Shown here one piece after another: positions 8,706 to 20,006 of a DNA stretch of 64,000 nt. The position numbers were made by a program, and so were the translations under genes. The stretch's first letter is position 1. Every line of letters begins with the position of its first letter. The stretch lies in contig OZ345358.1 in the NCBI GenBank assembly GCA_977006965.1, forward strand, positions 2,852,001 to 2,916,000, written 5' to 3'. This stretch comes from Phymatolithon calcareum (taxonomy: Eukaryota; Rhodophyta; Florideophyceae; Hapalidiales). The notes under the pieces are model-generated. The model was given only the letters and a program-made list of their open reading frames with translations. It ran no database searches and was not told where the DNA came from.

Positions 8706-9622
8706 TACTTTCTTCTTCTTCGTCTTCTGAGGTGCAGTCCTCTGAGAAACATGTCCAGTCCGATCATCGGATCGGACTTCGATGCGATGTTCGTCGTCTG
8801 TGTATGATAGGCGCGGCCGAAAGGAGGCAAATTGGCAGGGCATATGATACAGTATGACTGCAAGCGAGCCCTGATAGATATTATCATATGATATTCCAGA
8901 GCCCAGGGTGAGGAGCCCCGGATTGCATCGGAGGTAGCTCGTCTCGCCAAGGCGACGGCGCTATACTGCGCGCGGCGTGTGGGGCAACGGAGCATAGCCC
9001 CTTGGTAATGTACAAAGGTGCGTGAATTCCTTTGTCTTGCTTTCACCACATCCTTCTCCACGTCCTGACATTGTACCCTGTGAACTTGCATCCACCAAAT
9101 CGCGGTCTATGCGTTACTTGAACTGTAACTAATTGGTGGCGCGAGCGATCCTCCTTGTACTCTGCGTCTAAGTCAAGCAGTGGTCACCCGTTGCGCTTCC
9201 GGCAACGTATGCATTGAGCGCAGCTGTGAACCTCTCCGTTGAGAGTGGCGGCGAGCATTTCGATTGCCGGTACAACAAACTTGCTGCGTATCGCACTGCA
9301 CTTGCGTCGTTCCGTGGAGATGTACACTCTCGTCGTCGATGAAGGCCGAAGCGTGTGAAATGTCTAACTCGTGACAAGCTTTCCAAGTTAGCCTCATGTT
9401 CTACGTCTCAGTCCTCCTCAATGGCGCGAGTGTACACGTCGCGGCACTATAGACGTCTTTCGTCAGCCCATGTCCGCCAAAATGAAGCAACCTTTAGTTT
9501 TGCTTTGCAGATGCCAACATTATTGCATGTTGAAAGTAAAATTAGCAACGGCCTTCAAGGACCGCCACTCGATCTTTTAGCACAATCCCTTGTACCCAAG
9601 ACGCGATATCATGGTGTGGCAT

Positions 9623-10174
9623 TTACGTTTCACCTCCTACACTCTTGCACATCCCCCGCTTTCGCCCGTACACATCTATAATGAAGTTCTCACTCTCCTC
9701 CTCCACACGTGTTCTCCACATGGCAATCCATTCGTTCCTCCTGCCGTCCGCCCATCCATCCTGCCGCCAAATAATAACACGTTCCCCTACGCCGCTGCTG
9801 TCATTACGCGATCTATACTGCACTATCAAACTCACAGCCTGCGCCACTTCATCGATCGCCAAATGCACTCCAGGCTCCCGCCTGTCCCTTAGCCGGAACC
9901 CGGCATTAGTCGCCAACGCCTCAGATGACGGTGCGCGCCCCGCCCATGCACCTCTGATATCGGTCCATGCACAGCCTTGTCCACCGCTCTCATGCCACAC
10001 ATGTGCAGGGAGCTCTGCGTTATTGTTCGCCATCGACGCATCCTTTCGCTTGCGACTCTGTGTGCGCACGGCGCCCGGCATGCCTAATGCCGTCCATGCT
10101 CGCACACCCATCTGCGCCCTACTCGTCGATGCATTGTACAAGATACACGTCCATTGCACTGAGGCCAATTTCAC
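9623..10174 (-). CDS. Doubtful ORF, 183 codons
   Basis: The longest minus-strand frame of the GC-richer stretch. The product is rich in Arg, Ala and Trp and shows no motif I recognise. A plus-strand frame (9645-10259) covers the same DNA, so at most one is real and both could be chance in GC-rich DNA. Confidence 0.15.
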   Translation of the reverse strand: MKLASVQWTCILYNASTSRAQMGVRAWTALGMPGAVRTQSRKRKDASMANNNAELPAHVWHESGGQGCAWTDIRGAWAGRAPSSEALATNAGFRLRDRREPGVHLAIDEVAQAVSLIVQYRSRNDSSGVGERVIIWRQDGWADGRRNEWIAMWRTRVEEESENFIIDVYGRKRGMCKSVGGET

Positions 10175-11367
10175 CTGTGCCGCACCACATACGGTCTGGA
10201 GTGCATGCGGAGTGGGATTGTGGCCGGTGATTTGGGATTGCCAGACTATAACGTGGTAGCGCTTATTGCCGTGCGATCGTGTCGTCTTTCACTCTGTTGA
10301 CATCGTCAAGTCGCTGCGCAAGAACTCAATGTTGCGGCATGGGGCGAAGTTTTTAGAGATGGGGCGCAATGCCCCGTGCATTCTCAAGAAGCGATAGAGA
10401 GAATATTGAAAGATGTGCGGGAGCTCGTCGACGCGTTGCCGCTCACCTACACCCCGAAGCGCAAATTGCCATGGTCATTTAGTGCCTACTTTCGCTCCTG
10501 CTGCGAAGAGGAACGGACAATTGTCGCCCCAACGAACACAAGTCTTGCTTCCGAGGCCATGCGGTCTTGTCATGTGTCAGTGACTATTGCATATGAACGC
10601 GCTCTTGTATACTAGTTTCGGAGTTTGCGCATCGCAAGCGTGCGTGCGATGAATACGCTGCGTTGCGTGCTTTAGAACGTCGTCATTCACGCACCAGCTC
10701 GCGCTTTTTCAGGGCTAATTGAGCCCAAGGTCGAAAACTCTTATCACCGGAGTGTCACACGGATGTCGCCGTGTAGTGGCGTGCCGCTGTACTCGTGGGA
10801 AGCAGTTGCGCGAGCACCCAGAATGAATGCCGTCCAGGAAAATCTTAGATGCCCCCTAGATGTTGAGAAACTAAATGTGTAGCTCAGATATCCTGCAATA
10901 AAAGAAGGAAAGAATGAATCCGAACATTTTTACGCTCGTCGGAAGTGCCGAAGTGCCAAATCCTTTTCGTTCACTGCCCCCGTCTGGAGAAATATGCTTG
11001 AGGGAGCTCTATTTACGACTCATGACATGTGTCTACGTAGGCATACGTGTCCGATATTGAAAGAATCCCCAAAAGAGACGATATGTTTGAGACTCCGTTT
11101 CGCTCTAGGACAACGACTCAAGTGGAACTCGATGCTGCTATCCCCGCTATGTTGGAGCGGAATCAGCATTGTTCAAACACAAAATAAACCGAAAAAGCAA
11201 AGCACGTCATTGAAGATGGAACACTAAAAGAACAAGTCAAACAAAGTCTGCGGGAAACAAAGACAAGAAACGAACAGAATAATCGCTGCGACCAAGATAC
11301 CTCTTTCCCCAAGCCAGGAGCCCCCAGGTACTGTCATAAACCCATAACCGTACACTGTACCCTCACT

Positions 11368-12039
11368 ATGGCATCCCTATCTACCGTCACGTTAATACTG
11401 TCTATGTTCGAACTGGTTATAGGTGTGCTAAAACTTCCGCTTGGGGTTCACTTCGGGCACGGATTCATTCCATTGGGACTTGTTTTCGAGAGTGGCTTTT
11501 GTATCGCGGTTAACGTTCTAACTCTCAAGGCCGCACAAGAACCCATCGTTAGGAGATTGCTCATTGCGGCAGCAATATGCGACGTTCTCCTTCTGTTGCT
11601 TGAAGGACTTCTCGCCTGGATAGTGCTTGTCATGCGGGTGAGACATAACGTACAGTCGTCTAAACGGGAATATTTTGCTCTCGTTTGCGTTGCAATGCTT
11701 GCAGCGCCTCTTCTTGCGATGTATTTTCGAACGTCGCAGCACCTATCACTCGAATTCTCAAGCCAAACAGAAAAAATTGTTGCTTTTGTAATGTTGGGCG
11801 TTTCCTTATTACTGCCAATCATTATTGTCTTGGCTATTCAAGACTGCCTGGACCTAGCTCTGAATCTTCTCATTTTCGTGGTGCCGTTGCCGTTGGTCAC
11901 GTCTTTTGGGATGGCTATATATGGCTCGATCTCGGGAGAAACCCCTGTTCTTTTCGCTTTGCTCATGGTTTTAGCTCCCCCGTCTGCATCGGCAACTCTC
12001 GTTCTATCAAAGGCTATTGTTGCAATGCTCTCTTCTTGA
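11368..12039 (+). CDS. Multi-pass membrane protein, unknown function
   Basis: 223 residues from ATG at 11368 to TGA at 12037-12039. Hydrophobic segments lie near residues 5-30, 35-55, 65-90, 103-120, 134-157, 162-184 and 195-220, suggesting six or seven membrane spans. A basic loop (RVRHNVQSSKRE) follows the third. The hydrophobic spacing is too regular for a chance frame, and the frame opens soon after a stretch ending ACCCTCACT. I do not recognise the family. No neighbouring gene suggests a partner. Confidence 0.55.
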   Translation: MASLSTVTLILSMFELVIGVLKLPLGVHFGHGFIPLGLVFESGFCIAVNVLTLKAAQEPIVRRLLIAAAICDVLLLLLEGLLAWIVLVMRVRHNVQSSKREYFALVCVAMLAAPLLAMYFRTSQHLSLEFSSQTEKIVAFVMLGVSLLLPIIIVLAIQDCLDLALNLLIFVVPLPLVTSFGMAIYGSISGETPVLFALLMVLAPPSASATLVLSKAIVAMLSS

Positions 12040-12582
12040 GCTAATCATGACCGTGCAGACTGAGCCATATGCACTTATCGCTCCTGCAGATTATACAAGA
12101 CAGGAAAGCGGAAACAGAATGTAGACTGCCTCAGGTCAATAATTCTCGTCCCGGGTTGCGATCCGTTCGAGGAGCCTACGGAAAATGAAGGAAAAAGTCC
12201 GATGTTCGCAGCAATATACGGGCGTTGCATTCCTGATTTTTCCAACTTGAAGAATGCAGTTCAGGGACCCCCATTGTTCCACAGTGGAACTATACACTAC
12301 AAGCAATCAGATTTCAAGCTGACCGAGCTCTCTCAAGGAAGTGGAAGGATGGGACGGAATATTTGAATTCTGTTCACATGTGTACTAACGCCGCGGCTCG
12401 ATGGCCGAACACGGTGAAGTTGCTTACAGTCTGGAAGTCATGCAATTCGACAACGCAATCACGGCGACTATTCTGAACGTTTTGAATTTGGTTTTTTGGT
12501 TCGTTGATTCCAAAATTCAACGGCACGAATTAAAATCCATTAGAGTTTTCCTGACCCTCCATCCTTTTTTGAAAGGAACTTA
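12040..12582. other. No confident gene
   Basis: A 61-codon frame at 12401-12586 (starting MAEHGEVAYSLEV) is open but unlike any family known to me. A small perfect hairpin GTTCCACAGTGGAAC lies near 12278. Confidence 0.25.
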
Positions 12583-12850
12583 TTAGTTGTTTATTTAAAG
12601 CCCTCAGCTGCTCTCCTAAGACTGTACGGGAGCGGCTTTTCGTTACTTGCTCCTTCATGCATATCGCCTGATCCATAATACAGGCACTCGACATTTTCAA
12701 CATTTTCAATTATGGAGACGCTGTAAAGTAGTAGAGAGCCTAGTGCCTTATCCGTTCTTCTAATCCAGCCTATCGAAGCTTATCTTGCAAGCCGCCCTTC
12801 CTTCTGCTTGTCTTCCCAGTCGGGTTTTCATGTGCACGTGGGCGCAGTGG
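12583..12850 (-). mobile_element. Retrocopy 6 of the GRFP family, decayed
   Basis: On the minus strand, about 12755-12685 reads DKALGSLLLYSVSIIENVENVECL, close to EKVIDSVLLYSVTIIDNMENDESL of the 52.4 kb copy. The 3' untranslated part then matches the 52.4 kb copy closely, including GCTCCCGTACAGTCTTAGGA, and ends with the tail GAGGGCTTTAAATAAAC at about 12605-12590. The upstream boundary is not clear and no target duplication was found. Confidence 0.65.
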
Positions 12851-14090
12851 CAAAATGCAAAAACATTTGAGGGAATACTATCATGATGCTTATTCAATCA
12901 ATTATTATCGTGGCTTCAAGGCTCACATCTCCATCCTCCACACAACTTTGGATCCTTTTGCTACTCACGAAAGACCTATTACTTTTCTATTCCCTTGGAG
13001 ATTGTTCTTCCGCTCACTCGGAGCATTTCTTTGCATTGTTCGAAGTCGCTACAGAACGCTCGAGTTCTTGTTCATTTTTCTCGAAGCTTCAGCCAGCTGA
13101 AGCTTGCGACGGACTCTCAATTGTTTTCTTCGACTGCCGTGGTGCTTTTGGAAGAATCTGCCCAAATGTGACCATCCAGTCATAGAAAGAGGGTTGAGTC
13201 TTTAATTGATGCATGGTCAGTCTGTTCTTGTTGCCTGACTGCCTCTACAGTGAGAGGTTGCTTCCATACTAGCCTACGAACTGTGCACTCGCTTGCAAAG
13301 CACTGAGTCGGCAACATGGAAAGAACTGTTAGGTTTGGGTCAGCAGAATGCTGATGACTATAGTTCAGTCACTAAGTTGCTGTTTTACAGCAAATGCCCA
13401 CTTCCGCGGTCATTGGCCGTGTCTTAACGGCGAAGGCTTCACCATCACAGGGATTGTTTTCGCTATATCGCATGGAATCATTCCGTTTCTCTGGGACTTA
13501 TGAGTGTTCCCGTCGCCTTAGAATAATGGCCCTTGCTAGAATATCGGGTAGGCCATATTCAAGATAGCGCAGAGCTTCCTGAAATTGTGCCTGCCGCGGC
13601 ATTGCTCCTATTTACTGTGTATCAACTACAGCTCACTGAGGTCCCATTCTTTCATTTGCTCCATTTGTTGAGTCAGGATTCTGCCGCTGGCTCGTTTTAC
13701 TTGTTTCATTATGTCGAAAATGAGAATGATTTAGCCGGTGCGTTGTTAAATACTTTGATTGTACTCTTGATTCTACAAGTGCATGAGTGATAACAATATG
13801 CTTTGATGCGGAAGTCACACCGATAGAGAATGGATGTGTGAGGATGATCATTTAAGAAAATTTTAGTCTTGAAGAAATCCAACCTCCTCATCTCTGCAGG
13901 GACTCTACTTTTCTCATTCGGGTGTCCTGGGAACAGTTTATTCGTTTCAGTTCCTGATCTTTGGATAGGTTGTCAGCGAACGAATTTAGGGGCTCTCTGA
14001 GATGATGGTGTGATATCGTCAGTCATTTATTTGATAACTATGCTAGCATAGTTTCATTCGTTCATGCAAATTCTGTAAGTAGTAACCCTT
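12851..14090. other. No confident gene
   Basis: Overlapping short frames (12855-13100, 12883-13185, 13533-13790, all plus) lack recognisable motifs. No repeat shared with the rest of the window was seen. Confidence 0.3.
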
Positions 14091-14096
14091 GACAAG

Positions 14097-15296
14097 TTAC
14101 TTGGCAACGCACTTTGCACCAACTCCCTCGCCGTTGCACCTGAGGTGAGGATAGCACTCCCACCACGGGTCAGCACAGGACTGGCCAATATCCATCCACA
14201 CCCTGCAGTACTTTTTGCCTTCCGGTCCAATGCATTCGGAATACTCATCGCACTTGGTGACAATGCCATCGCACATGCTACCCTTAGGAACGGTCCTAGT
14301 ACAGATGGCCTTCTTACCCTTGCCCATGCACATGAGATCCTTCTTGCAAACCCACCACGGATCACCGCACTTCTTACCAAGTCCCATCAGCTTCTTACAC
14401 TTCATCTTGCGCTTCTTTCCGACACACTTCAAGCCTCGCTCGCACTTGACAGTCTTTCCGTTGCACCTCTTGCGGTAGCCAACCTTCTTGACACATATCG
14501 CATCCCTACCCTTACCCATGCACATGAGCTTCTTCTTGCAAACCCACCACGGATCACCGCACTTCTTACCAAGTCCCATCAGCTTCTTACACTTCATCTT
14601 GTGCTCCTTTCCGACGCACTTTAAGCCTCGTTCGCACTTGACATTCTTGCCGTTGCACTTCTCGCGGTAGCCGACAACCTTCACGCAAATGGCCCTCTTA
14701 CCCTTGCCCATGCACATGAGATTCTTCTTGCAAACCCACCACGGATCACCGCACTTCTCACCAAGTCCCATCAGCTTCTTACACTTCATCTTGCGCTTCT
14801 TTCCGACACACTTCAAGCCTCGTTCGCACTTGACAGTCTTGCCGTTGCACCTCTTGCGGTAGCCAACCTTCTTGACACATATCGCATGCTTACCCTTACC
14901 CATGCACATGAGATTCCTCTTGCAAACCCACCATGGATCAGAGCACCTCTCACCGAGACCCATCAGCTTCTTGCACTTCTTCTTCCCGGCGGGTCCGACG
15001 CAAGTGAGGCCATAGGCGCATTTGCAATACTTGTGGCCGCACTCCTCACGAAGGCCGGCGATCTTGTAGCAAACACCCTTCCTGCCTTTGCCTACGCAAG
15101 TCAGGCCGTAACGGCACAACCACCACGGTGCGGCACATATGCCACCTGGACCCATTTTCTTCGTCATCCAGGGGACCTCAGCGATTGTCTTGGACGACGT
15201 GTGAATCAGACTGGAGGAACCATGCTCCTGGGGACTGGCGGCCACAGTGAGACACAGGAAGGCGGCGAGCGCGGTGAAGAAGACGAGTTTGGCCAT
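14097..15296 (-). CDS. Secreted lysine- and cysteine-rich repeat protein
   Basis: 399 residues from the ATG at 15296. I chose it over an in-frame codon at 15416 because it directly begins a classic signal peptide (MAKLVFFTALAAFLCLTVAA) and a TATA box lies 53 bp upstream. After a short linker come five full repeats of about 64 residues and a final half repeat. Each repeat has two Cys modules: one with DPWWVC then LMCMGKGK, the other with KCERGLKCVGK then CKKLMGLG. Every module has four Cys in constant spacing, so all are probably disulfide-bonded. The protein is strongly basic. Repeats 2 to 4 are nearly identical in DNA, showing recent internal duplication or conversion. It resembles no named family known to me; a cell-wall-associated role is only a guess. 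Confidence 0.82.
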   Translation of the reverse strand: MAKLVFFTALAAFLCLTVAASPQEHGSSSLIHTSSKTIAEVPWMTKKMGPGGICAAPWWLCRYGLTCVGKGRKGVCYKIAGLREECGHKYCKCAYGLTCVGPAGKKKCKKLMGLGERCSDPWWVCKRNLMCMGKGKHAICVKKVGYRKRCNGKTVKCERGLKCVGKKRKMKCKKLMGLGEKCGDPWWVCKKNLMCMGKGKRAICVKVVGYREKCNGKNVKCERGLKCVGKEHKMKCKKLMGLGKKCGDPWWVCKKKLMCMGKGRDAICVKKVGYRKRCNGKTVKCERGLKCVGKKRKMKCKKLMGLGKKCGDPWWVCKKDLMCMGKGKKAICTRTVPKGSMCDGIVTKCDEYSECIGPEGKKYCRVWMDIGQSCADPWWECYPHLRCNGEGVGAKCVAK

Positions 15297-15348
15297 GGTG
15301 CTTGCCTTGAGGTGATGGTGAGGACATGCTGGGGAGGAGCGGCGATGG

Positions 15349-15356
15349 TTTATATA
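15349..15356 (-). promoter_or_regulatory. TATA box of the Cys-rich repeat gene
   Basis: TATATAAA on the minus strand, 53 bp upstream of the chosen ATG and within GC-rich flanks, a good position for a core promoter. Confidence 0.6.
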
Positions 15357-16292
15357 GTGCGAGCGGATAGGATTGCTGAATGTGCGAGCGCTAGGACGTG
15401 TGAGCATTGGAAGCACTGTGCGAGATTCTTTAATCGCCGTGTCCTGTTTTTGTAATCGCGTATGAATATTGCGTTTGGATGCAACCTGAATGTTAGCGAG
15501 AAAAACTACCTTGGCGTTCTACTACCACGATCATATGATTTCACAGTAACTTTTGAACAACGCCAAGGTTTGCAAATCATCGATGTAAAGCTTCAAAAGG
15601 TGCCGTGGACGTGGCCCACCCTTTCGGAAGTGTGACTAGATTGTCGAGATTCGGATTAGAGCACAGCAGATACAATAGAGACAATAAACATAGAGTGCAG
15701 TCTAAATTTATATTCATTTGCAGAGAGCTGGGGGAGAAATGCCGGTAACGTTGAATTTGTGGGTGACACGCAGACTCGAAAAATATCCATAAATGATCGA
15801 TTGGGCTTTCGCAGGCCTCCAAATACGCAGCAATTCCTGAGCAAGTAGAATTATGTCAGCCGTCGCGTCCGTTGGGAAGTTCCAGGTAATACTGTACTAA
15901 TGTAGCCCACAGAGCACTAAAAGCCTACTACTATTCCTGAAGAGCGTACTGCGTCGTATGGATTTAGCCTTCTAGAGCATTCAAAAGGCGAGTGTGCCTT
16001 CCGGCTTGATTTGCGCGCTATTTAGATATATAGCGCTTTAAGAGAAACTTCTGAAGAGCAGTCCTGCTTCTCTGAAAGAAAAGTGAAGTGAAGTCCTATT
16101 CTGTACTCATTGGCAGCAGATATGCATTTGAGAACTTTACACAGCCGGATACAGGACCAAAATGGAAGCCCTTCTGCATCATATAGAGTAGGTCATCTAG
16201 TACAGAATGGCAGGCTTGATGATACGTAGCTAAGATATTTCTAAGCCACCTTTCCCGTTTATAGCCCTCCTGTGCAACACGGACTTCGGCCT

Positions 16293-16408
16293 AAAATACT
16301 GCAGACATCACGGTCTTGTTTCAACGCGTGACCTGGGCACTTCCTACGTTGGAAGTGCACAACTCACACGTCGAAACAAGACCCGTGATATCTGCATGCA
16401 GTATTTTT
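16293..16408. repeat. Long imperfect hairpin with nested inner hairpin
   Basis: The left arm (16293-16331) and right arm (16364-16408) pair over about 40 bp, with small interruptions near AACGCG and ATGCATGC. The loop contains a second inverted repeat, CACTTCC and GGAAGTG, about the sequence TACGTT. The two-level stem could be a fold-back transposon remnant or an RNA hairpin precursor. Confidence 0.8.
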
Positions 16409-16951
16409 GGCAGACCTCTGCTTGAACCCACTGTACTGTAGCACCGTTTCCTGGCCCGTGGCACAGAGGAGAGCCCCGTGAAAGACAGATTCTACTATGC
16501 GTGATAATGATGACAACGTGGTGTGAAGGGTGGGGTTTACGTAATCCAGTGAAATAAAACTAGAGAAGCTGGGGCTACAAATTCAGGTTGAATTGTAGAT
16601 GTGACTCGAAGGGTTCCATGGCATTGAATTTGGATTACATCGGGAAGACTGGGTACCACTCAAAGTAGAGCATCTTTGATAGCCTTCCTAAGCCGCGTAC
16701 AGTGTACGCTCTGCAAAGAGGCTAACTGCGATCTGATGAGTCACGCATATTCATCTCTTGATCAACGTGATTACTTTTTCAATTTTATTATAAATTTACA
16801 GGTTATTAACGGATTGAGAAACCCGTAAATTTCAGCAGTTTTGTTGGAATAGAATGGGCAAACAAAACGCGTTCTTGCTCGATACTGTAACGTTCTCCAT
16901 TGATTATTGCATTATTATTATATTATTCATCATAAACGCAGGGAAGACTCA

Positions 16952-16982
16952 CTCACACGCTCTTCCCGGAAGAGCGTGTGAG
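16952..16982. repeat. 31-bp perfect palindrome
   Basis: CTCACACGCTCTTCC and its exact reverse complement are separated by a single C at 16967. It is GC-rich in an AT-rich surrounding. Confidence 0.9.
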
Positions 16983-17625
16983 CGACTGTTAAATCGAAGA
17001 GCGACCTTGATGTCTTGGACTTCGTGTTCGGACTACGCGTAGTACTTCGTGTCCTCGACACGAGGGATTGCGTGTACTACTACCGACCCTTATTTGGGTC
17101 TGCCTGTAGTTCGGACACAGTCTCTCAGCCCTACTTTAGTCGCTCTAGTCTTCCTCCGTAGGATGGAGGGAGGCAGAATGGATTGGTAGGAAGAAAAGCA
17201 CACACGCTTTCCCTCCGGTATACCAATCTAGGCCTTTGGCCAATTGTTTGGACTATCGTGCTCAAGTTTGCACGACACTTGAGTTTCACTCTGCCAGACT
17301 GACGTCAGAGTTCTTTAACACCTCTATACCATTCTGATACTGTGCTTTCAAACAAAAACTGTAGTATATATACTGAATTGAAGCTGTACTGCCGTCGCAA
17401 AATAGCAAGCACCGCACCACGGAAGAGATGATTGTCATCCTTGTCATATGAAAAGCTATTTGTGTTAACCTGTTGATATCACCCAGTTTGCAGTATTTAG
17501 AATTGTACTGTAGAAAATCCACAAGTTGAACTTTCAAGCTGCTGGTGAAAACGGGGAGGTCTCCAGCTCCACATGAGGGTTTCCCAGATATCGTTCGCGG
17601 ACAGGGCCTGTATACAGGCTCTGAT

Positions 17626-17707
17626 ATTTAGTGCGCACAAACTGTTGGCTCTAAAAGATAAGGAAGCTATCATCGCTTTTAGAGCCAATTGTTTGTGCGC
17701 ACTAAAT
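17626..17707. repeat. Inverted repeat with 32-bp arms
   Basis: Arms 17626-17657 and 17676-17707 pair with two mismatches around an 18-bp loop; the arms begin ATTTAGTGCGCACAAAC. The palindromic word GCCTGTATACAGGC lies just upstream. Likely a miniature inverted-repeat element remnant. Confidence 0.85.
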
Positions 17708-17869
17708 TCGTCGGCACTACATCTGTGCGAACTAAATCGAAGCGCCCATTGCACAGTACAATTTATGGAAATACCGCAAATAAGTACGGTGTATGATAGA
17801 AATATGCATCATCATGATCTGCGCAGATTCTTCGAGACACATACAGTTCATGGAATTAGCGTCAAATTG

Positions 17870-18060
17870 ATCACTGGTACAGTGTACTGTACACAGTACA
17901 TAGAGTAGCAAGCTATGATCATCATGTATGATACAGTGATGCTAGTTTATTTTTGAAACTGAGGTACAGTACCGTGCTACCGAAATTAATGACGTTATTG
18001 AAACGAAAGCAGTTTGACGTGAGGCCAAGTACGTACAGTACTGTACAGTACTCCACAATA
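17870..18060. repeat. Cluster of GTAC-centred palindromes
   Basis: Words such as GTGTACTGTACAC and GTACAGTACTGTACAGTAC recur here (about 17878-17892 and 18030-18053) and more thinly to 18215. It looks like low-complexity palindromic sequence rather than a gene. Confidence 0.6.
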
Positions 18061-19397
18061 ACAATGTCCGCATTACTGTGTAGAGCACTTGCTTTGCGTA
18101 TTGTACTATACAGTAATAAACTTTGAAAAAATATTTGTACGAATTCTGCTTACAGGGCTGGAATGTTCTAAAGTGATCCAGAGTATCTTACAGTACTGTG
18201 CTGTACATTCCCACCGCTGCGCTCAAGGAAAATTCTGTACACAAAAGAAAGAGGAAAGAGAAAGACATTTTTTTTGGAAGACAGAGTAAAAGTGGGGACA
18301 GATAATGGCCCTCCAGCAGAGGGTAGCGTCGACATTGCAAAATCATTTCTGAGCGCAAATATACAATATTGTAATAATTACAATAATAATTATTACTCGA
18401 TGTTCAAGACTGCTTTCGGACGCCCTCGGCGGCTGTAATCCGTGAGGAATGGCCCAGTTGGGTCTCATCTTTCTTCAAAATAATTTATTTTTTCCAAATA
18501 TTTGCAAATATGGTGATAGGTCACGAAGTAAAAGGTGCAGAACGGGCCTAAGAAATCGGCTTTTGCCAATTTTCAAGTCTAAGAACGGAGGCTGTGAAAC
18601 TCATGAAGTTGCTGTCCCCCCTCTCCTCTTTGTAGTATCCTCTTCACCGAACGTTTTTATTCGACGTAGAAATCAGGGTTCACACGCCCTGCCGCCAGAT
18701 AGTTTCAGGTGCGAAACGCCCCTGAGCCTGCTGCTCGTCCTCTGCGTGACAGAATGCGACGGATCTATATCCGGTTTCATCCACTGAAAAAGGACGCGTT
18801 GATCTAGTATATCTCTATTGCCCCCTTTTGAGCTCATCTCTTTGGGAGAAGCCGCTGGCGTACACTGCAGGACATCGTGCAATTCATTCCTCCTTGGAGG
18901 CGATTTCTTATTTATGCGACGAAAGCATTTTTTGAGAAGCAAGTAAAGTAATAGACTAGTTCGTGCTTATCCCAGGCTCTGCAAATCGTAGCTCTTCACC
19001 CTCCTGCAAACTTTGAACATGTGGAAATGGAAAACGTTTGAAGACGCACTAGAAGGAAAGTCAATGATTACTAGATATGGCGATCGGATAGGATAACGGG
19101 CCATCTAAACTCTAGATCTCATCATTGCCACGAAACGTCGCCATGTACTCAATGGCTTCACCACTTCAGCGGCAGCTGTAGCGGATAGAGCGATGAGTCT
19201 CAAATTTATTTCTTCTAGAGCCATCATGATCTTCTTTCAGATGTAAGCTGTGGGGTTCCGGTCGCTCCTAATCCAAGGCATCAGCCGTCCGTAGCGGATA
19301 AACTCCAGTCACAAGCGTTGTTGAAGACGTCATTGCTGACCGTATTCTCCTTGCTGATAACACACTGCGCACTGGCCTAGGCTCCATGCTCACACTG

Positions 19398-19934
19398 TCA
19401 CCCACTTTCGCTTCTCTCATCTATCTCTTGCAAAGATGCCACCGACCCGCCATCCCTACCAGTTGCCTCTTCCACCATTTTTCCTTCTGCAATAGCAGCT
19501 TTACATATGGGGCACTCTTGCATGTACTCCGTCTTCAACCATGATGCGATACAGTCCTCATGATACGCATGGGTGCACAAAAGCATAGTCAGTACCCCTT
19601 CTGTCATATCTTCCAAACAGATGACGCACTGATCATTGCGAAGCGACTTCGCTGCATCATAGTCAATTCGTAGGATTGAAAGCAGCCTTTCCATAGGTGC
19701 CATTCTGGCCTTCACAGATTCATCGTCTTGTTCGTCGGAATGGAGCTCGACATTTACGTGAAGCGCATTGCTGGACAGTTCATGTCCGCTCTCGTCGCCC
19801 TCTTCTAGCATTGCCCGTTCCCTGCGCACCAGTCGCGATAACAGTATGCCTATGCAAGCAATGGCGAACACGGCAATTACAATACCACTAAAAACTTTCG
19901 TATCCAGAGCGTCTGCTTCGATTGTACTCTCCAT
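19398..19934 (-). CDS. Membrane-anchored RING-H2 E3 ubiquitin ligase (ATL-like)
   Basis: 178 residues from the ATG at 19934; an in-frame ATG at 20006 would add 24 residues and weaken the membrane-anchor context. Residues 14-34 form one membrane span followed by RLVRRER, which predicts a cytosolic C-terminus. A RING-H2 domain has Cys103, Cys106, Cys120, His122, His125, Cys128, Cys141 and Cys144, all eight zinc ligands present. The domain would recruit an E2 enzyme and pass ubiquitin to a substrate at a membrane. An acidic linker (SDEQDDES) lies between. One span plus RING-H2 is the layout of plant ATL proteins. The substrate cannot be told from sequence. Confidence 0.85.
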   Translation of the reverse strand: MESTIEADALDTKVFSGIVIAVFAIACIGILLSRLVRRERAMLEEGDESGHELSSNALHVNVELHSDEQDDESVKARMAPMERLLSILRIDYDAAKSLRNDQCVICLEDMTEGVLTMLLCTHAYHEDCIASWLKTEYMQECPICKAAIAEGKMVEEATGRDGGSVASLQEIDERSESG

Positions 19935-20006
19935 CAACAGGCAGTGGTTTTTTGCAGAGTTCTTTGTCCTGGCCAAGTGATTCTTGGGGAATGAAAAATT
20001 GTTCAC

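Larger units (their letters stand above)
8599..11367. other. Intergenic stretch, mostly unassigned
   Basis: GC content rises between about 8.75 and 10.7 kb and open frames overlap on both strands, but none resembles a family I know. A repeat tail is present at 8669-8705. No RNA gene was recognised. Confidence 0.35.
15417..19397. other. Gene desert with several strong inverted repeats
   Basis: Short frames on both strands (for example 17573-17908 plus and 17497-17754 minus) fall over inverted repeats and are not convincing. The hairpins at 16293-16408, 16952-16982 and 17626-17707, and the GTAC-rich stretch at 17870-18060, are listed separately. No protein family or RNA gene was recognised. 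Confidence 0.4.

Noticed and set aside
9623-10259. Pair of long overlapping ORFs as real genes
   Set aside because: Both strands are open over GC-rich DNA and neither product has a recognisable motif; only the minus one is listed, with low confidence.
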